DNA of 64,000 nt from positions 1,426,001 through 1,490,000 of the forward strand of contig NZ_CP078079.1 of assembly GCF_020809045.1 (NCBI RefSeq), read 5' to 3'. The notes beneath the pieces are model-generated. The model was given only the letters and a program-made list of their open reading frames with translations. It did no database searches and was not told where the DNA came from. Shown piece by piece: positions 44,914 to 53,496 of the stretch. The position numbers and the translations under genes were made by a program. Numbering within the stretch: position 1 is the first letter of the stretch; each line of letters opens with the position of its first letter. Origin of the DNA: Pseudarthrobacter sp. L1SW. GTDB taxonomy: Bacteria > Actinomycetota > Actinomycetes > Actinomycetales > Micrococcaceae.

Positions 44914-46047
44914 CTAGCGAAGGTCAGCTTCGATGACCTTGCCGGCCGGGGGCCCTGCGGGCGCCCCGCCGGGACCCGGTGGGGGGCCACTCAGTGCGTT
45001 GGCTGTGGCGTACAGCGTGCCGCCGCGGATTTCGACGTCGGCCGGCGATTCCACAGCGAGGAATTCGGTCCGGTGTCCCTTCGATGCGATGAACCTCAGG
45101 ATCTGGTTGCCGAAGAGCGATGCAGCATACACGTCGCCGTTATTCGCCACCGCCAGCCCTGTCGGGCTGAGGATGTAGTCGACCCAGAGCTTCGTCTTGC
45201 CGGTCCACGGATTGACCTTGAAGATCGCGCCGCGGTCACCCAGCGATGGAACCTCGGGGCCGCCGGGCAGGGACGAAACGTACAGCCAGCCATCCGGCCC
45301 CATCTCCACATCCGTCGGAACAGGTTCAAACGCGTACTCGAACCCTGCGCAGGCTGGTGCGCCCAAGGTATCCGCAGCCTTTGCCGTAAGCACTGCGGGC
45401 CGGGGCGGCAGGACCGCCAGCGTGGTGACGTCGCCCGAGCTGATGTTGACCTTCAGGATCGCGTTGGCTCCGGCATCGGCGACATACGCCGTGTTGGCCT
45501 GGACATAGGTTGCGTACGGGTTTGAATCCAGCGCGCCTGTGTACTGCGGCGGTGGGGCGTCCGGGATTCCTGCGGCTTCCTTAAGGCATTGCTCGCTCGT
45601 GCCCGGGGCGAAGCCGTAGTGCTGGGCTGCGTCGGGGTTGGTGCTCCGCTCGTACTCTGCGAGGTTAGCTATTGTCTTTGCCTCGCCCCGCGGGCTGATC
45701 GACTTCAGGTAACCTCCCAATTCGGCAGGTACACCTCGGCCGGCGCCCTTGGCTTCAAGGAAGAAGGCCGTGGCGCCGCGTGTTTCCACCCCCGCCACGC
45801 CCCAGCCTTTCGGAGCCTCGTAAACGGTTTCAACCGTCTTGTCCCGGCCTATGCGGCTGAGCTTCCCTGCGAAGTCCTGGGTGACATAGACGGACTTGTT
45901 TGTTCCTACGGCCAGATGCAGGGGCGAAACGAGGCTGTCTGCCAGGGTGTCATAGTCCTGGGCCTCGTCGCGGGCCCAGGACGGAGCCGCCGGTGCGATG
46001 ACGGCTGCAGCCGCCACGCAGGCGATGATGGCTAGCTTTCTCTTCAT
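44914..46047 (-). CDS. Secreted ScyD/ScyE-like beta-propeller protein
   Basis: The 377-residue protein has a clear Sec signal peptide (MKRKLAIIACVAAAAVIAPA, cleavage near APSWA). A six-bladed propeller-type repeat region then follows, with NHL/SMP-30-like segments such as SPLHLAVGTNKSVYVTQDF, GPDGWLYVSSLPGG and SPTGLAVANNGDVYAASLFG. This is the ScyD/ScyE family. No enzymatic residues are recognisable. It stands alone in the interval between rbfA and truB. Confidence 0.85.
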   Translation of the reverse strand: MKRKLAIIACVAAAAVIAPAAPSWARDEAQDYDTLADSLVSPLHLAVGTNKSVYVTQDFAGKLSRIGRDKTVETVYEAPKGWGVAGVETRGATAFFLEAKGAGRGVPAELGGYLKSISPRGEAKTIANLAEYERSTNPDAAQHYGFAPGTSEQCLKEAAGIPDAPPPQYTGALDSNPYATYVQANTAYVADAGANAILKVNISSGDVTTLAVLPPRPAVLTAKAADTLGAPACAGFEYAFEPVPTDVEMGPDGWLYVSSLPGGPEVPSLGDRGAIFKVNPWTGKTKLWVDYILSPTGLAVANNGDVYAASLFGNQILRFIASKGHRTEFLAVESPADVEIRGGTLYATANALSGPPPGPGGAPAGPPAGKVIEADLR

Positions 46048-46168
46048 TGAGTACTCCGGGGTTGGCGCCCAGTAGCGGGCCGGGTTAAGAAGCCTCGGTA
46101 GAGGTAATAATTCGGGGACCCCTGGCCGCCAGAGTATGCCTCCTCCAGCCGGTTTGTCGCCGCGATTT

Positions 46169-46204
46169 CCCCCTATTCCGCCCCCTATTTCGTCCCCTAA
46201 CGCC
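46169..46204. repeat. Three 12-bp pyrimidine-rich repeats before the guanine deaminase promoter
   Basis: CCCCCTATTCCG (46169), CCCCCTATTTCG (46181) and TCCCCTAACGCC (46193) stand in exact 12-base register, 12 bases before the -10 box. They could be a regulator's helical-phase binding site or a slippage product. Confidence 0.5.
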
Positions 46205-46215
46205 AGCCCCTTGGC

Positions 46216-46227
46216 TAGGATCTAGCT
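46216..46227 (+). promoter_or_regulatory. -10 box TAGGAT, leaderless start of the guanine deaminase gene
   Basis: TAGGAT (46216-46221) is six bases before ATG 46228. There is no Shine-Dalgarno and no good -35 box. Confidence 0.5.
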
Positions 46228-46713
46228 ATGACCCAGCCGAATGACACTGACCACACCGCGAAGTACTTAGAACAGGCCGTGGAACTGGCCACCCGGAACG
46301 TCGGCGAAGGAGGAGGGCCCTTCGGTGCGCTGGTGGTCACGGCGGACGGGCGCGTGCACGAAGGCGTCAACCGCGTCACCCGCGACAACGATCCCACCGC
46401 GCATGCCGAAGTGGTGGCCATTCGGGCTGCAGCCGCGGCCATCGCCAACTATGACCTTCACGGCGCGGTGCTCTATGCCAGCTGCGAACCCTGCCCGCTC
46501 TGCCTGGCCTCCGCGCTCTGGGCCAGGATCGACCGCGTCTATTTCGCCGCGGACCGCCATGGCGCCGCGGCGGCCGGTTTCGACGACGCCGTCTTCTACG
46601 ACTACTTCAACGGGACCCGGCCGGAACTGCTGCCGGTCACCAGGGGCGACATCACGTCGTCGGACGCGCCGTTCCAGGCGTGGGGGGCGTTCGCAGACAA
46701 AAAGGAGTACTAG
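46228..46713 (+). CDS. guaD: Guanine deaminase / nucleoside deaminase (CDA fold)
   Basis: The 161-residue zinc deaminase has the motifs PTAHAEVVAI (His ligand and catalytic Glu) and CEPCPLCLASALWARI (two Cys ligands). The C-terminal ending with AFADKKEY and FNGTRPELLPV matches the Bacillus GuaD type, in which the C-terminus swaps across the dimer. It likely converts guanine to xanthine. It starts at a leaderless promoter and a thioredoxin gene follows after two bases. Confidence 0.88.
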   Translation: MTQPNDTDHTAKYLEQAVELATRNVGEGGGPFGALVVTADGRVHEGVNRVTRDNDPTAHAEVVAIRAAAAAIANYDLHGAVLYASCEPCPLCLASALWARIDRVYFAADRHGAAAAGFDDAVFYDYFNGTRPELLPVTRGDITSSDAPFQAWGAFADKKEY

Positions 46714-46715
46714 GA

Positions 46716-47153
46716 ATGGACGTTGCACTCACCACCTGTCCGGCCTGCGGGAAGACCAACCGGGTCCCGGCGCAGGCGGCCGGCCGGCCGCGGTGCGGCA
46801 ATTGCAAAGCGGACCTGCCGTGGATCGTGGCGGCGGGGGACGCGGACTTTGCCGCGGTCGCGGAGCAGTCACCCGTTCCGGTGCTGGTGGACTTTTGGGC
46901 GGACTGGTGCGGCCCCTGCCGGATGGTCAGTCCTGCGCTGGACAAGCTGGCCAGGGAACGGCCGGGCCGGATCAAGCTCGTCAAGGTGGATGTTGACAAG
47001 TCACCGGGCTTGTCCCGCAGGTTCGACGTGCAGGCCATTCCCACGTTGATGGTCCTGGTGGACGGCAAGGTGGCAGCGCGCCAGGCCGGGGCAGCCCCCG
47101 CGGAGGTATTGCGGACGTGGCTGGACGGGGCGCTGTCCGGGACCCGGAGCTAG
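46716..47153 (+). CDS. Thioredoxin with N-terminal zinc ribbon (TrxC/Trx2-like)
   Basis: From ATG 46716 (AAGGAG upstream), 145 residues. The N-terminus has CPACGKTN ... CGNCK, a zinc ribbon as in E. coli thioredoxin 2, followed by a thioredoxin domain with WCGPC and the cis-Pro in AIPTLM. It reduces disulfides and probably responds to oxidative stress. It is coupled to the deaminase gene. Confidence 0.9.
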   Translation: MDVALTTCPACGKTNRVPAQAAGRPRCGNCKADLPWIVAAGDADFAAVAEQSPVPVLVDFWADWCGPCRMVSPALDKLARERPGRIKLVKVDVDKSPGLSRRFDVQAIPTLMVLVDGKVAARQAGAAPAEVLRTWLDGALSGTRS

Positions 47154-47174
47154 CGGGCTGCACTGCCCGGCCCT

Positions 47175-48332
47175 TCAGCCGTGGCGGCCGGGCAGCCGGT
47201 TCAGGCCCTCCACAAGGTCCTCCTGCTTTCCGCACAAAGCAACCCGGACCCAGCCCTCGCCGATGGAACCGAATGCAGTCCCGGGCGCCAGGGCAACGCC
47301 CGCGTCCGCGAGGAAGCGGCGGACCCAACTGCGGACGTCCCCTCCGCTGGCGTGGGAAACATCCGCCCATAAATAGAAAGCGCCCTGTGCCTTCAGGTAG
47401 GGGATTCCCTTGGCATCGAGAACCGCACATGCGGCGTCCCGGTTCGCCCGGTAATGGCGGTGCGCGTGCTGGACATAATCCTGCGGCCCGGTCAGGGCAG
47501 CGAGCGCGGCGTACTGCGACGGTGATGCAACGCAGGAGACGATCGCCTCCATCACGTTATCCATCTCCTGCTTAATCCCCGGCGGGCAGATCAGCGCCCC
47601 GATCCGCAGCCCGGTGAGCCCGTACGTCTTGGACAGGGTCAGCGAAGTGAACACGCGCGCATCAGCCGGCGTGTCGCCGTCGAACCTGGCGGGGCTGATG
47701 TGCGGCACGTCGTAGGTGAACGCCTCGTAGCACTCGTCTGAAATGACCCACAGGTCATGCCGGCGTGCCAGGACCATCAGGTCGCGGGTCAGGTCCTCGG
47801 CCAGCACGGCGCCGAGCGGGTTGGAAGGGGAGTTGAGGACCAGCACCCGGGTGCGGTCCGTGACCAGTGCCTCGATGTCGCCGGGCCTGGGCTGGAATCC
47901 GTGCTCCGGGTACAGCGGGTAGCCCACGGGAACAGCGTTCAGGAGGCGGCTGGTCATGGCAAACGTGGGGTAGCCAGGATTGGGGACCAGGATTTCGTCA
48001 CCGGGGGAGAGCAGCAGGCTCATGGCGAAGTGCAGGCCCTGCTGCGCCCCGTCCACCACGTAGACCCTGTCAGCGGCAACATCAATGCCCTGCTGCTCCC
48101 GGAAGCGGGCCGCGAAGGCCTCGCGCAACCCCGGGATGCCCGCGTTGGGCGTGTAGTTGGTCTCGTCCCGGTCCAGGCAGGCCATGCCGGCGTCCAGGAC
48201 GTGGCGGGGGAGCGGAAAGCCGGGTTCACCGATGCTGAGCACCAGGGCACCGGGAGTCCGCCACGCGGCCTCGGTAATCTCGCGGATCTGGTTGACGGGC
48301 ACGTCGCGGACATGGGCGGCAAGCTCAGGCAT
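47175..48332 (-). CDS. PLP-dependent aminotransferase, class I/II
   Basis: ATG 48332 gives 385 residues (ATG 48341 is also possible; the frame is open further, into the truB promoter). Fold type I: YTPNAGIPGLREAFA, NSPSNPLGAVL, DECYEAFTYD, and the PLP Lys in SLTLSKTYGLTGLRIGAL. This is the broad AspC/ArcT-like group, so the substrate (often Asp, Ala or an aromatic amino acid) cannot be fixed. It is divergent from truB. Confidence 0.9.
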   Translation of the reverse strand: MPELAAHVRDVPVNQIREITEAAWRTPGALVLSIGEPGFPLPRHVLDAGMACLDRDETNYTPNAGIPGLREAFAARFREQQGIDVAADRVYVVDGAQQGLHFAMSLLLSPGDEILVPNPGYPTFAMTSRLLNAVPVGYPLYPEHGFQPRPGDIEALVTDRTRVLVLNSPSNPLGAVLAEDLTRDLMVLARRHDLWVISDECYEAFTYDVPHISPARFDGDTPADARVFTSLTLSKTYGLTGLRIGALICPPGIKQEMDNVMEAIVSCVASPSQYAALAALTGPQDYVQHAHRHYRANRDAACAVLDAKGIPYLKAQGAFYLWADVSHASGGDVRSWVRRFLADAGVALAPGTAFGSIGEGWVRVALCGKQEDLVEGLNRLPGRHG

Positions 48333-48410
48333 GCCTGCCATCCTAGCTGGCGCCAGGTTTGCCGCACGGCCCTGGCGTCGCGGGTGCGCGGGGGCGCCAA
48401 CCAGCGCCGA

Positions 48411-48423
48411 TATACTGGGAGGC
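48411..48423 (+). promoter_or_regulatory. -10 box TATACT before truB
   Basis: TATACT (48411-48416) lies seven bases before GTG 48424. The GGGAGG between is too close to the GTG to act as a standard ribosome site, so translation may be leaderless. Confidence 0.5.
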
Positions 48424-49362
48424 GTGCTTTCTGGACTGGTGATAGTGGACAAGCCGCAGGGATGGACCAGCCATGATGTGGTTGGCCGGATGCGGCGCCT
48501 CGCAGGTACCCGGAAAGTAGGGCATGCCGGAACCTTGGATCCCATGGCCACGGGCGTCCTGGTAGTGGGCATCAACAAAGCCACCCGCCTGCTCACGTAT
48601 ATCGTGGGCACTTCCAAGACCTACACCGCCACCATCCGCCTGGGCCAGTCCACAGTCACGGACGACGCCGAGGGCGAGGTCACCGCGACGGCAGGCACAT
48701 CGGCGGTAAGCGAGCAGGCAATCCACGACGGCGTCGCAGCGCTTACCGGGGACATCCAGCAGGTGCCCAGCAGCGTCAGCGCCATCAAGGTCAACGGGGA
48801 ACGGGCCTATGCGCGGGTCCGCTCCGGTGAGGACGTGAAGCTTGCCGCCCGCCCCGTCACCATCCACCGCTTCGAGGTGCACGCCATCCGCCGGGACCGG
48901 GAAGCGGACGTCATGGACCTGGATATCACCGTGGAATGCTCCTCCGGGACCTACATCCGCGCCCTTGCCCGCGACCTGGGCAACGCGCTGGGAGTGGGCG
49001 GACACCTCACCGCGCTCCGCCGGACGCACGTGGGCCCGTACTCCTTGGAGCAGGCGCGAACGCTGGAACAGCTTGCCGAGGAGCTCAACGTCCTGGACAT
49101 GGCCGACGCCGCACGGGCGCTGATGCCCAACCGCGAGCTCAGCCCTGAGGAAACCACCGAAATCTCGTTCGGACGGCGGATCGCTGCCGGCGCCGCCCCC
49201 GGCAGCCCCGCCGCGGCCACCGCCGACCACCCCGCAGCCGCCTTCGCGCCAGACGGAAGCCTGGTAGCGCTCCTGGCCGATGCCGGCAACTTCGCCAAGC
49301 CCGTGCTGGTGTTTGCCCCCGGCAACGGCAGTGCCACGGTCCAGGACCTCGGTGAACGCTGA
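48424..49362 (+). CDS. truB: tRNA pseudouridine(55) synthase
   Basis: The 312-residue enzyme makes pseudouridine 55 in the T-loop of tRNAs. Motif II with the catalytic Asp is GHAGTLDPMATGVL (about residue 39); the fold also shows SSGTYIRALARDLG. The N-terminus LSGLVIVDKPQGWTSHDVV is canonical. In many bacteria truB directly follows rbfA; here 3.6 kb of other genes lie between. Confidence 0.96.
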   Translation: MLSGLVIVDKPQGWTSHDVVGRMRRLAGTRKVGHAGTLDPMATGVLVVGINKATRLLTYIVGTSKTYTATIRLGQSTVTDDAEGEVTATAGTSAVSEQAIHDGVAALTGDIQQVPSSVSAIKVNGERAYARVRSGEDVKLAARPVTIHRFEVHAIRRDREADVMDLDITVECSSGTYIRALARDLGNALGVGGHLTALRRTHVGPYSLEQARTLEQLAEELNVLDMADAARALMPNRELSPEETTEISFGRRIAAGAAPGSPAAATADHPAAAFAPDGSLVALLADAGNFAKPVLVFAPGNGSATVQDLGER

Positions 49363-49364
49363 CC

Positions 49365-49718
49365 GTGGACGCGTATTTCTACATCATCCTGGTGGTGGGG
49401 CTCCTGTCCACGGGCGTGTGCCTTGCGGCAGGAATCCTCAAAAAGGCGCCGAACGACGTCACGATCCTGTCCGTGGCCGCGGTGGAGGTTGCCCTCCTCG
49501 TGTACCTGGTGGGCTCCATTATCCGGGTCATCGCCGGCGAACCCATCGCCGGTGAGGCATGGGAATTCTGGGGCTACCTGGTCACGGCAATGCTCCTGCC
49601 GCCGGCCGCCGTCTACTGGTCCATCCTGGAGCGGACCAGATGGAGCAACTTTGTCCTGGCCGCCGTCGGCGTCACCGCGCTGGTGATGGCCGCCCGCATG
49701 AACCAGATCTGGTACTGA
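49365..49718 (+). CDS. Four-helix membrane protein
   Basis: GTG 49365 starts two bases after the truB stop. The 117-residue protein has four membrane helices with short loops (DAYFYIILVVGLLSTGVCLA, then three more). Similar proteins stand next to truB in other Micrococcaceae, to my recollection; no function is known. Confidence 0.7.
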   Translation: MDAYFYIILVVGLLSTGVCLAAGILKKAPNDVTILSVAAVEVALLVYLVGSIIRVIAGEPIAGEAWEFWGYLVTAMLLPPAAVYWSILERTRWSNFVLAAVGVTALVMAARMNQIWY

Positions 49719-49737
49719 AGTGGAAGAAGCACGCAAC

Positions 49738-50196
49738 ATGAAAGACCAGCGAACAACAGACGCCGGACAAAACACCACGGGCAACAGCCGAGCCGCCGCC
49801 AACAGCCGCAACACCGGCCCCGGCCGCCTGCTGATCGCCGTGTATGCCGTGTTCGCCATCTCGGCGTCCGCCCGTGCCGGATACCAGATCCTCACCAAGT
49901 TTTCCGAAGCTCCGCTGGCCTACCTGCTGTCCGCCTTCGCGGCCCTTGTATACGTGGTGGCCACCATCTCGCTCGCGAAGGCCGGAAGCACCTGGTTCAA
50001 GGTTTCGGTGGCCGCGGTGCTGGTTGAACTGGTGGGCGTGCTGGTGGTGGGCGCCCTGAGCCTCTTCGATCCCGTCCAGTTTCCGCACGAAACCGTCTGG
50101 TCGCTGTTCGGCAGGGGCTACGCCTTCATTCCGTTGCTGCTGCCGATCCTGGGCCTGGTGTGGCTGTACCGGCGGCGCCCTGACCGTGTTGCCTAG
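49738..50196 (+). CDS. Four-helix membrane protein
   Basis: ATG 49738 (or GTG 49720) gives 152 residues. A polar N-terminus of about 30 residues, rich in Asn, Thr and Arg, precedes four helices with the loop FSEAPLAYL. It probably forms an operon with truB and the upstream membrane protein. It faces the TPR gene convergently, 12 bases away. Confidence 0.68.
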   Translation: MKDQRTTDAGQNTTGNSRAAANSRNTGPGRLLIAVYAVFAISASARAGYQILTKFSEAPLAYLLSAFAALVYVVATISLAKAGSTWFKVSVAAVLVELVGVLVVGALSLFDPVQFPHETVWSLFGRGYAFIPLLLPILGLVWLYRRRPDRVA

Positions 50197-50208
50197 AAGC
50201 CGTTCCGC

Positions 50209-53100
50209 CTATTTCTCAGTCAGGGCCCACAGAACGGCCTGAAGGGTCTTCAACAGCTGGTCGGTCGCGGCGCGGGATTCCGGGTGGTGGTGTCCGTAGG
50301 TGCTGTGCAGTTCGGCTACATTCAACCTCTCAAGTTCGATAGCGTCTTCGTAGCGGAAGGGATCCGGCAAGGTTCTGCCCAGCTCAAGGTCACTAAGGTG
50401 GTCGGGGAACGGGAGTTGTTCCGACAGGATGCCAAGCACGTGTCGGTATGCTGCGGGTACGTGTTCAGGCCGCCCGCCGTCGCGCAGGGCTTCCGCGAGT
50501 GTCTGCAGCATAGGGAGAACGCTGTTCAGTCCACCGCCGGTCCGGGCATGGTCGTCGACGGCAGCCTCGAGGATCTCCCCGGCTTCCCGTGCCTGACCAT
50601 CGTCGAGGAGTGCTGTTGCGAGGCTGCACCGGATTCGTATGGTGTCGCTGTGTTCCGCTCCCAAGAGCCGGGTCGACTCCACAACGTTCCACCGCAGCAA
50701 TTCGAAAGCCTCCTCGCGCCGGTCCTCTTCGTAGAGGCTGCCGGCATAGTCGTTACGAGCCGCCAGAAGCCTCACATCGTCGGGGACAAGCTGTTGGGCC
50801 AGCTCGTAGTTTGAGCGGAACGAACTTTTCGCCTCGAGGCTTCCCAGTTCCTGCTGGAGGTGAGCCAATTCCATGCGCGATTCCAGGGATTCAGGGGTGT
50901 CGGCTCCGTCAATGTCCACCTGCGCAGCGATCAGGGCCTCATAGTGGGCCACAGCATCACCTGGTTTGTCGGACCGAAGGCATAAGCGGGCCAGGGACTG
51001 CCGGATGGGGACGGTTTGCGGGTGCGCCAAGCCCACCGCCGCCTCCTGGCCTGCGAGCAGCAGGCTGAAGCGTATTATGGCTTCCTCGTCCTTGCCGGCG
51101 GAAGCCAGGGTGTCGGCTAGGGCAAACTGATGGTCGGCGATAATCGCGCTGTCACTCGATTCCATTTGGACCCGGTCCAAGGCCTGGCGCCGCAACGAGA
51201 CCAGGGCTTCCCACTCGCCCTGCAGCTCAAGCAGGTTGGCGAGGGTTGCCTGCGATTCAAGTGCCTTCTCGTGGAGGTAGCCAAGCCGCTGTCGGCGGTC
51301 TTCGTTGAAACTGGTGGCTTCCTGCGTGGCCGCCCGGGTCTCCCCGAACATTATGTGCGCCGCAATGACGGAGGTCTCGGCGTCAATCGACTCGTTGCTG
51401 TCCGGACCGCTCGCTGAACGCCATGCCTGAAGCAGACGGTGCCGGACCGCCAATGCCTGCTCCGGAACCTCCAAACCCTCGCACCACTCAGCCAGGTCAT
51501 TCATCGCGTCGATAGTCTGCCGGGCAGATGCACCGAAGGCTGACTCAACCCGATCTACCCAGCATGTGGTCAGCGCCAGTGCCGATTCCCAATCGCCCGA
51601 CTCGTATACGTTGCGGGCGTAGAGCGAGAGCATTTGGAGGCTTTCGGCATCACCTTCGCCGTACGCAGCTATCTGGGTTTGCAGCACGTTGCGCAAAGCG
51701 GGCAACGCACTTTCGTGCTCCCCGGCCTTGAAAAGTTGCCGGGCTGCGCTCCAACTGTTCTTAATGACTGCCCGGTCCGATTTCCCCCGCTTCCTGGCTA
51801 AGAGGCGCGCAACGTAACTGTACTGATCGGCCGCTTGACGGTGCTGCTTCAACCAGCCAAGGGCGTGGGCCACCACTGTCTCTGAATCCACCGTTGCCTG
51901 GTGATCATCACCCAGGAAGCGCCGGCGCCCATCCGCAGCGAGGAGGGCAAATTCCAGGCACTCTTGATGTTCCTTCGCCCAACTCAGGCCGGCGGCCAGG
52001 ATGTGGTGGGCCCAGTACCTCATCAGGTGCCCGTCACCAAAAGCGTCCATTGCCGTCCCGTGAATCCTGCGCCTCAGCACTGTTGCGGCTGGTATCTGGC
52101 CTGTCTCGACGAGCCGTTCGGCCAGTGACTCCTGGCAAAACAGCGTAGTGGGGTGCGCATGACCATACGCTTCAACGCAGTCTTCGCTGATTTTGGCATG
52201 GAACTCCAAGGCTTCCTGCTTTGAGCCCGACAGCCAAAGGTGCGCGACAAACTCCAGCCTCGCCTCCGTCACCTGCGCATGCCTGCCGCCCAGGATGCCG
52301 GACGCGGCGTCAATGGCTTCTTGGAGGATGGCCATAGCCTCGCGGTATTCCCCGATTTCCCTCAGTTGGAGGCAGAGGTTTGTGGCCGATCTCAAAGTCG
52401 ACAACTGCCCGGGGCCGGATGTCCGCAGCCGGGCACCGTACACGTCCCGATGGAGTGCTGCACTTTCGGCATACCGCCGAACGGCGCCCAAGGCGTTTGC
52501 GTAGTTGTTGCGGAAGCTCAAGAGGGCAGAGGAATCAGGTTCATAAATGCCGACGGCTGCAAGGAGCAAATCCTCATAAAGCCTAATGGCTTCGTCGTTC
52601 CGGCCAAGGGCGGAAAGAGCCATTCCCACGCCGTTGCGCGCAAGCAGGGTTTCCCGGCGTCCGGGACCGCTCAACCGAAGTCGGGCGTGGTAGAGCTGTT
52701 CATAAATGGATAGAGCAGCCGGGCCATCGGAGAGGGCGCGGTGCCGCGCGCCGATGCTGTCCAGGCTCTCCAAGGTGTCGTCATGGTCCGGGCCGAGCGC
52801 TTGCATGCGCAGCCCGTGTATCTCCTGGTGGAGCTTCAAGGACTCCACGTCGCGGGACACCGCACCCAGGGCTTCAGCGTGTTCATTGCCCAAAGTAAGG
52901 GTGAGCGGGTGTTGCGCACCCAGCACTTCCCTTGCCAGGCTGAAGAGCTGTTTCGAGGGGGCAACCAACGTGTGCCTGAGTCCGGCTTCACTGGTGACGG
53001 TAAGGAGCGCAATTTGGGCGGTGAACACATCGGGGTGTTCCGGGCCATGCTGTGCCGTAAGCATGCGGACCCTCTTTTGCGCCCGTTCCATAGCATCCAC
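50209..53100 (-). CDS. Large tetratricopeptide-repeat (TPR) protein without catalytic domain
   Basis: The 963-residue soluble protein consists of roughly 20 TPR-type repeats of about 42 residues. Many carry the kinesin-light-chain-like signature G-x-x-H-x-x-T between helices (GPEHPDV, GAQHPLT, GPDHDDT, GLAHPQT, GAEHSDT). No signal peptide, membrane helix, ATPase, protease or TIR domain is seen. GTG 53100 follows GGGGG at six bases; ATG 53091 is an alternative. Such repeats normally sit behind an NB-ARC or STAND ATPase; here the array stands alone with no operon partner. Codon use appears less GC-rich than its neighbours. Function unknown. Confidence 0.8.
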   Translation of the reverse strand: MDAMERAQKRVRMLTAQHGPEHPDVFTAQIALLTVTSEAGLRHTLVAPSKQLFSLAREVLGAQHPLTLTLGNEHAEALGAVSRDVESLKLHQEIHGLRMQALGPDHDDTLESLDSIGARHRALSDGPAALSIYEQLYHARLRLSGPGRRETLLARNGVGMALSALGRNDEAIRLYEDLLLAAVGIYEPDSSALLSFRNNYANALGAVRRYAESAALHRDVYGARLRTSGPGQLSTLRSATNLCLQLREIGEYREAMAILQEAIDAASGILGGRHAQVTEARLEFVAHLWLSGSKQEALEFHAKISEDCVEAYGHAHPTTLFCQESLAERLVETGQIPAATVLRRRIHGTAMDAFGDGHLMRYWAHHILAAGLSWAKEHQECLEFALLAADGRRRFLGDDHQATVDSETVVAHALGWLKQHRQAADQYSYVARLLARKRGKSDRAVIKNSWSAARQLFKAGEHESALPALRNVLQTQIAAYGEGDAESLQMLSLYARNVYESGDWESALALTTCWVDRVESAFGASARQTIDAMNDLAEWCEGLEVPEQALAVRHRLLQAWRSASGPDSNESIDAETSVIAAHIMFGETRAATQEATSFNEDRRQRLGYLHEKALESQATLANLLELQGEWEALVSLRRQALDRVQMESSDSAIIADHQFALADTLASAGKDEEAIIRFSLLLAGQEAAVGLAHPQTVPIRQSLARLCLRSDKPGDAVAHYEALIAAQVDIDGADTPESLESRMELAHLQQELGSLEAKSSFRSNYELAQQLVPDDVRLLAARNDYAGSLYEEDRREEAFELLRWNVVESTRLLGAEHSDTIRIRCSLATALLDDGQAREAGEILEAAVDDHARTGGGLNSVLPMLQTLAEALRDGGRPEHVPAAYRHVLGILSEQLPFPDHLSDLELGRTLPDPFRYEDAIELERLNVAELHSTYGHHHPESRAATDQLLKTLQAVLWALTEK

Positions 53101-53370
53101 GATTGGCCCCCAAATCTATGTGTGTGCGCGACCCGTACCAGGGCTCCGCTAGCTCAGTGCAACAGTAACTGAACTGAAACCCTGGACCGCTGCACCTGGG
53201 CGCCCTCGCCTGTCGATGCCAGCGGAAGCGGTGGCTTGCGACAAGGAGGACTGCCGTCGTGACTCTTGGCCGTCTTCGTTCAGGCTTCCCTGCGCCCCGA
53301 ATGGACGCTTTGGGTGCGTTTGATGCTGAAGCTTGCCGAAATACATGAACTCTGCTTCACTATTGCGTGT

Positions 53371-53463
53371 GGAGGGGAGTATCCCCGAATGCTTCGTCGT
53401 CAGTCCGGCCGCCCCTGAGCGGCCCGGCGAAGCAGGCTCCTGCGGGAGCCGGGAAAGACCTCC
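53371..53463 (+). promoter_or_regulatory. Probable yybP-ykoY manganese riboswitch before terC
   Basis: The segment begins GGAGGGGAGTATCCCC and contains CTTCGTCGTCAG. It ends GGGAAAGACCTCC, so P1 forms between GGAGG (53371-53375) and CCTCC (53459-53463). GGGGAGTA and AAAGACC are the conserved parts of the yybP-ykoY family, which senses Mn2+ and often controls terC/alx genes. GAAG before ATG 53497 may be the controlled ribosome site. The gene-free 53101-53370 upstream holds no other feature that I can see. Confidence 0.8.
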
Positions 53464-53496
53464 GGTTGGTTAATCTGACTGGAAGTGGGTTCCCTG

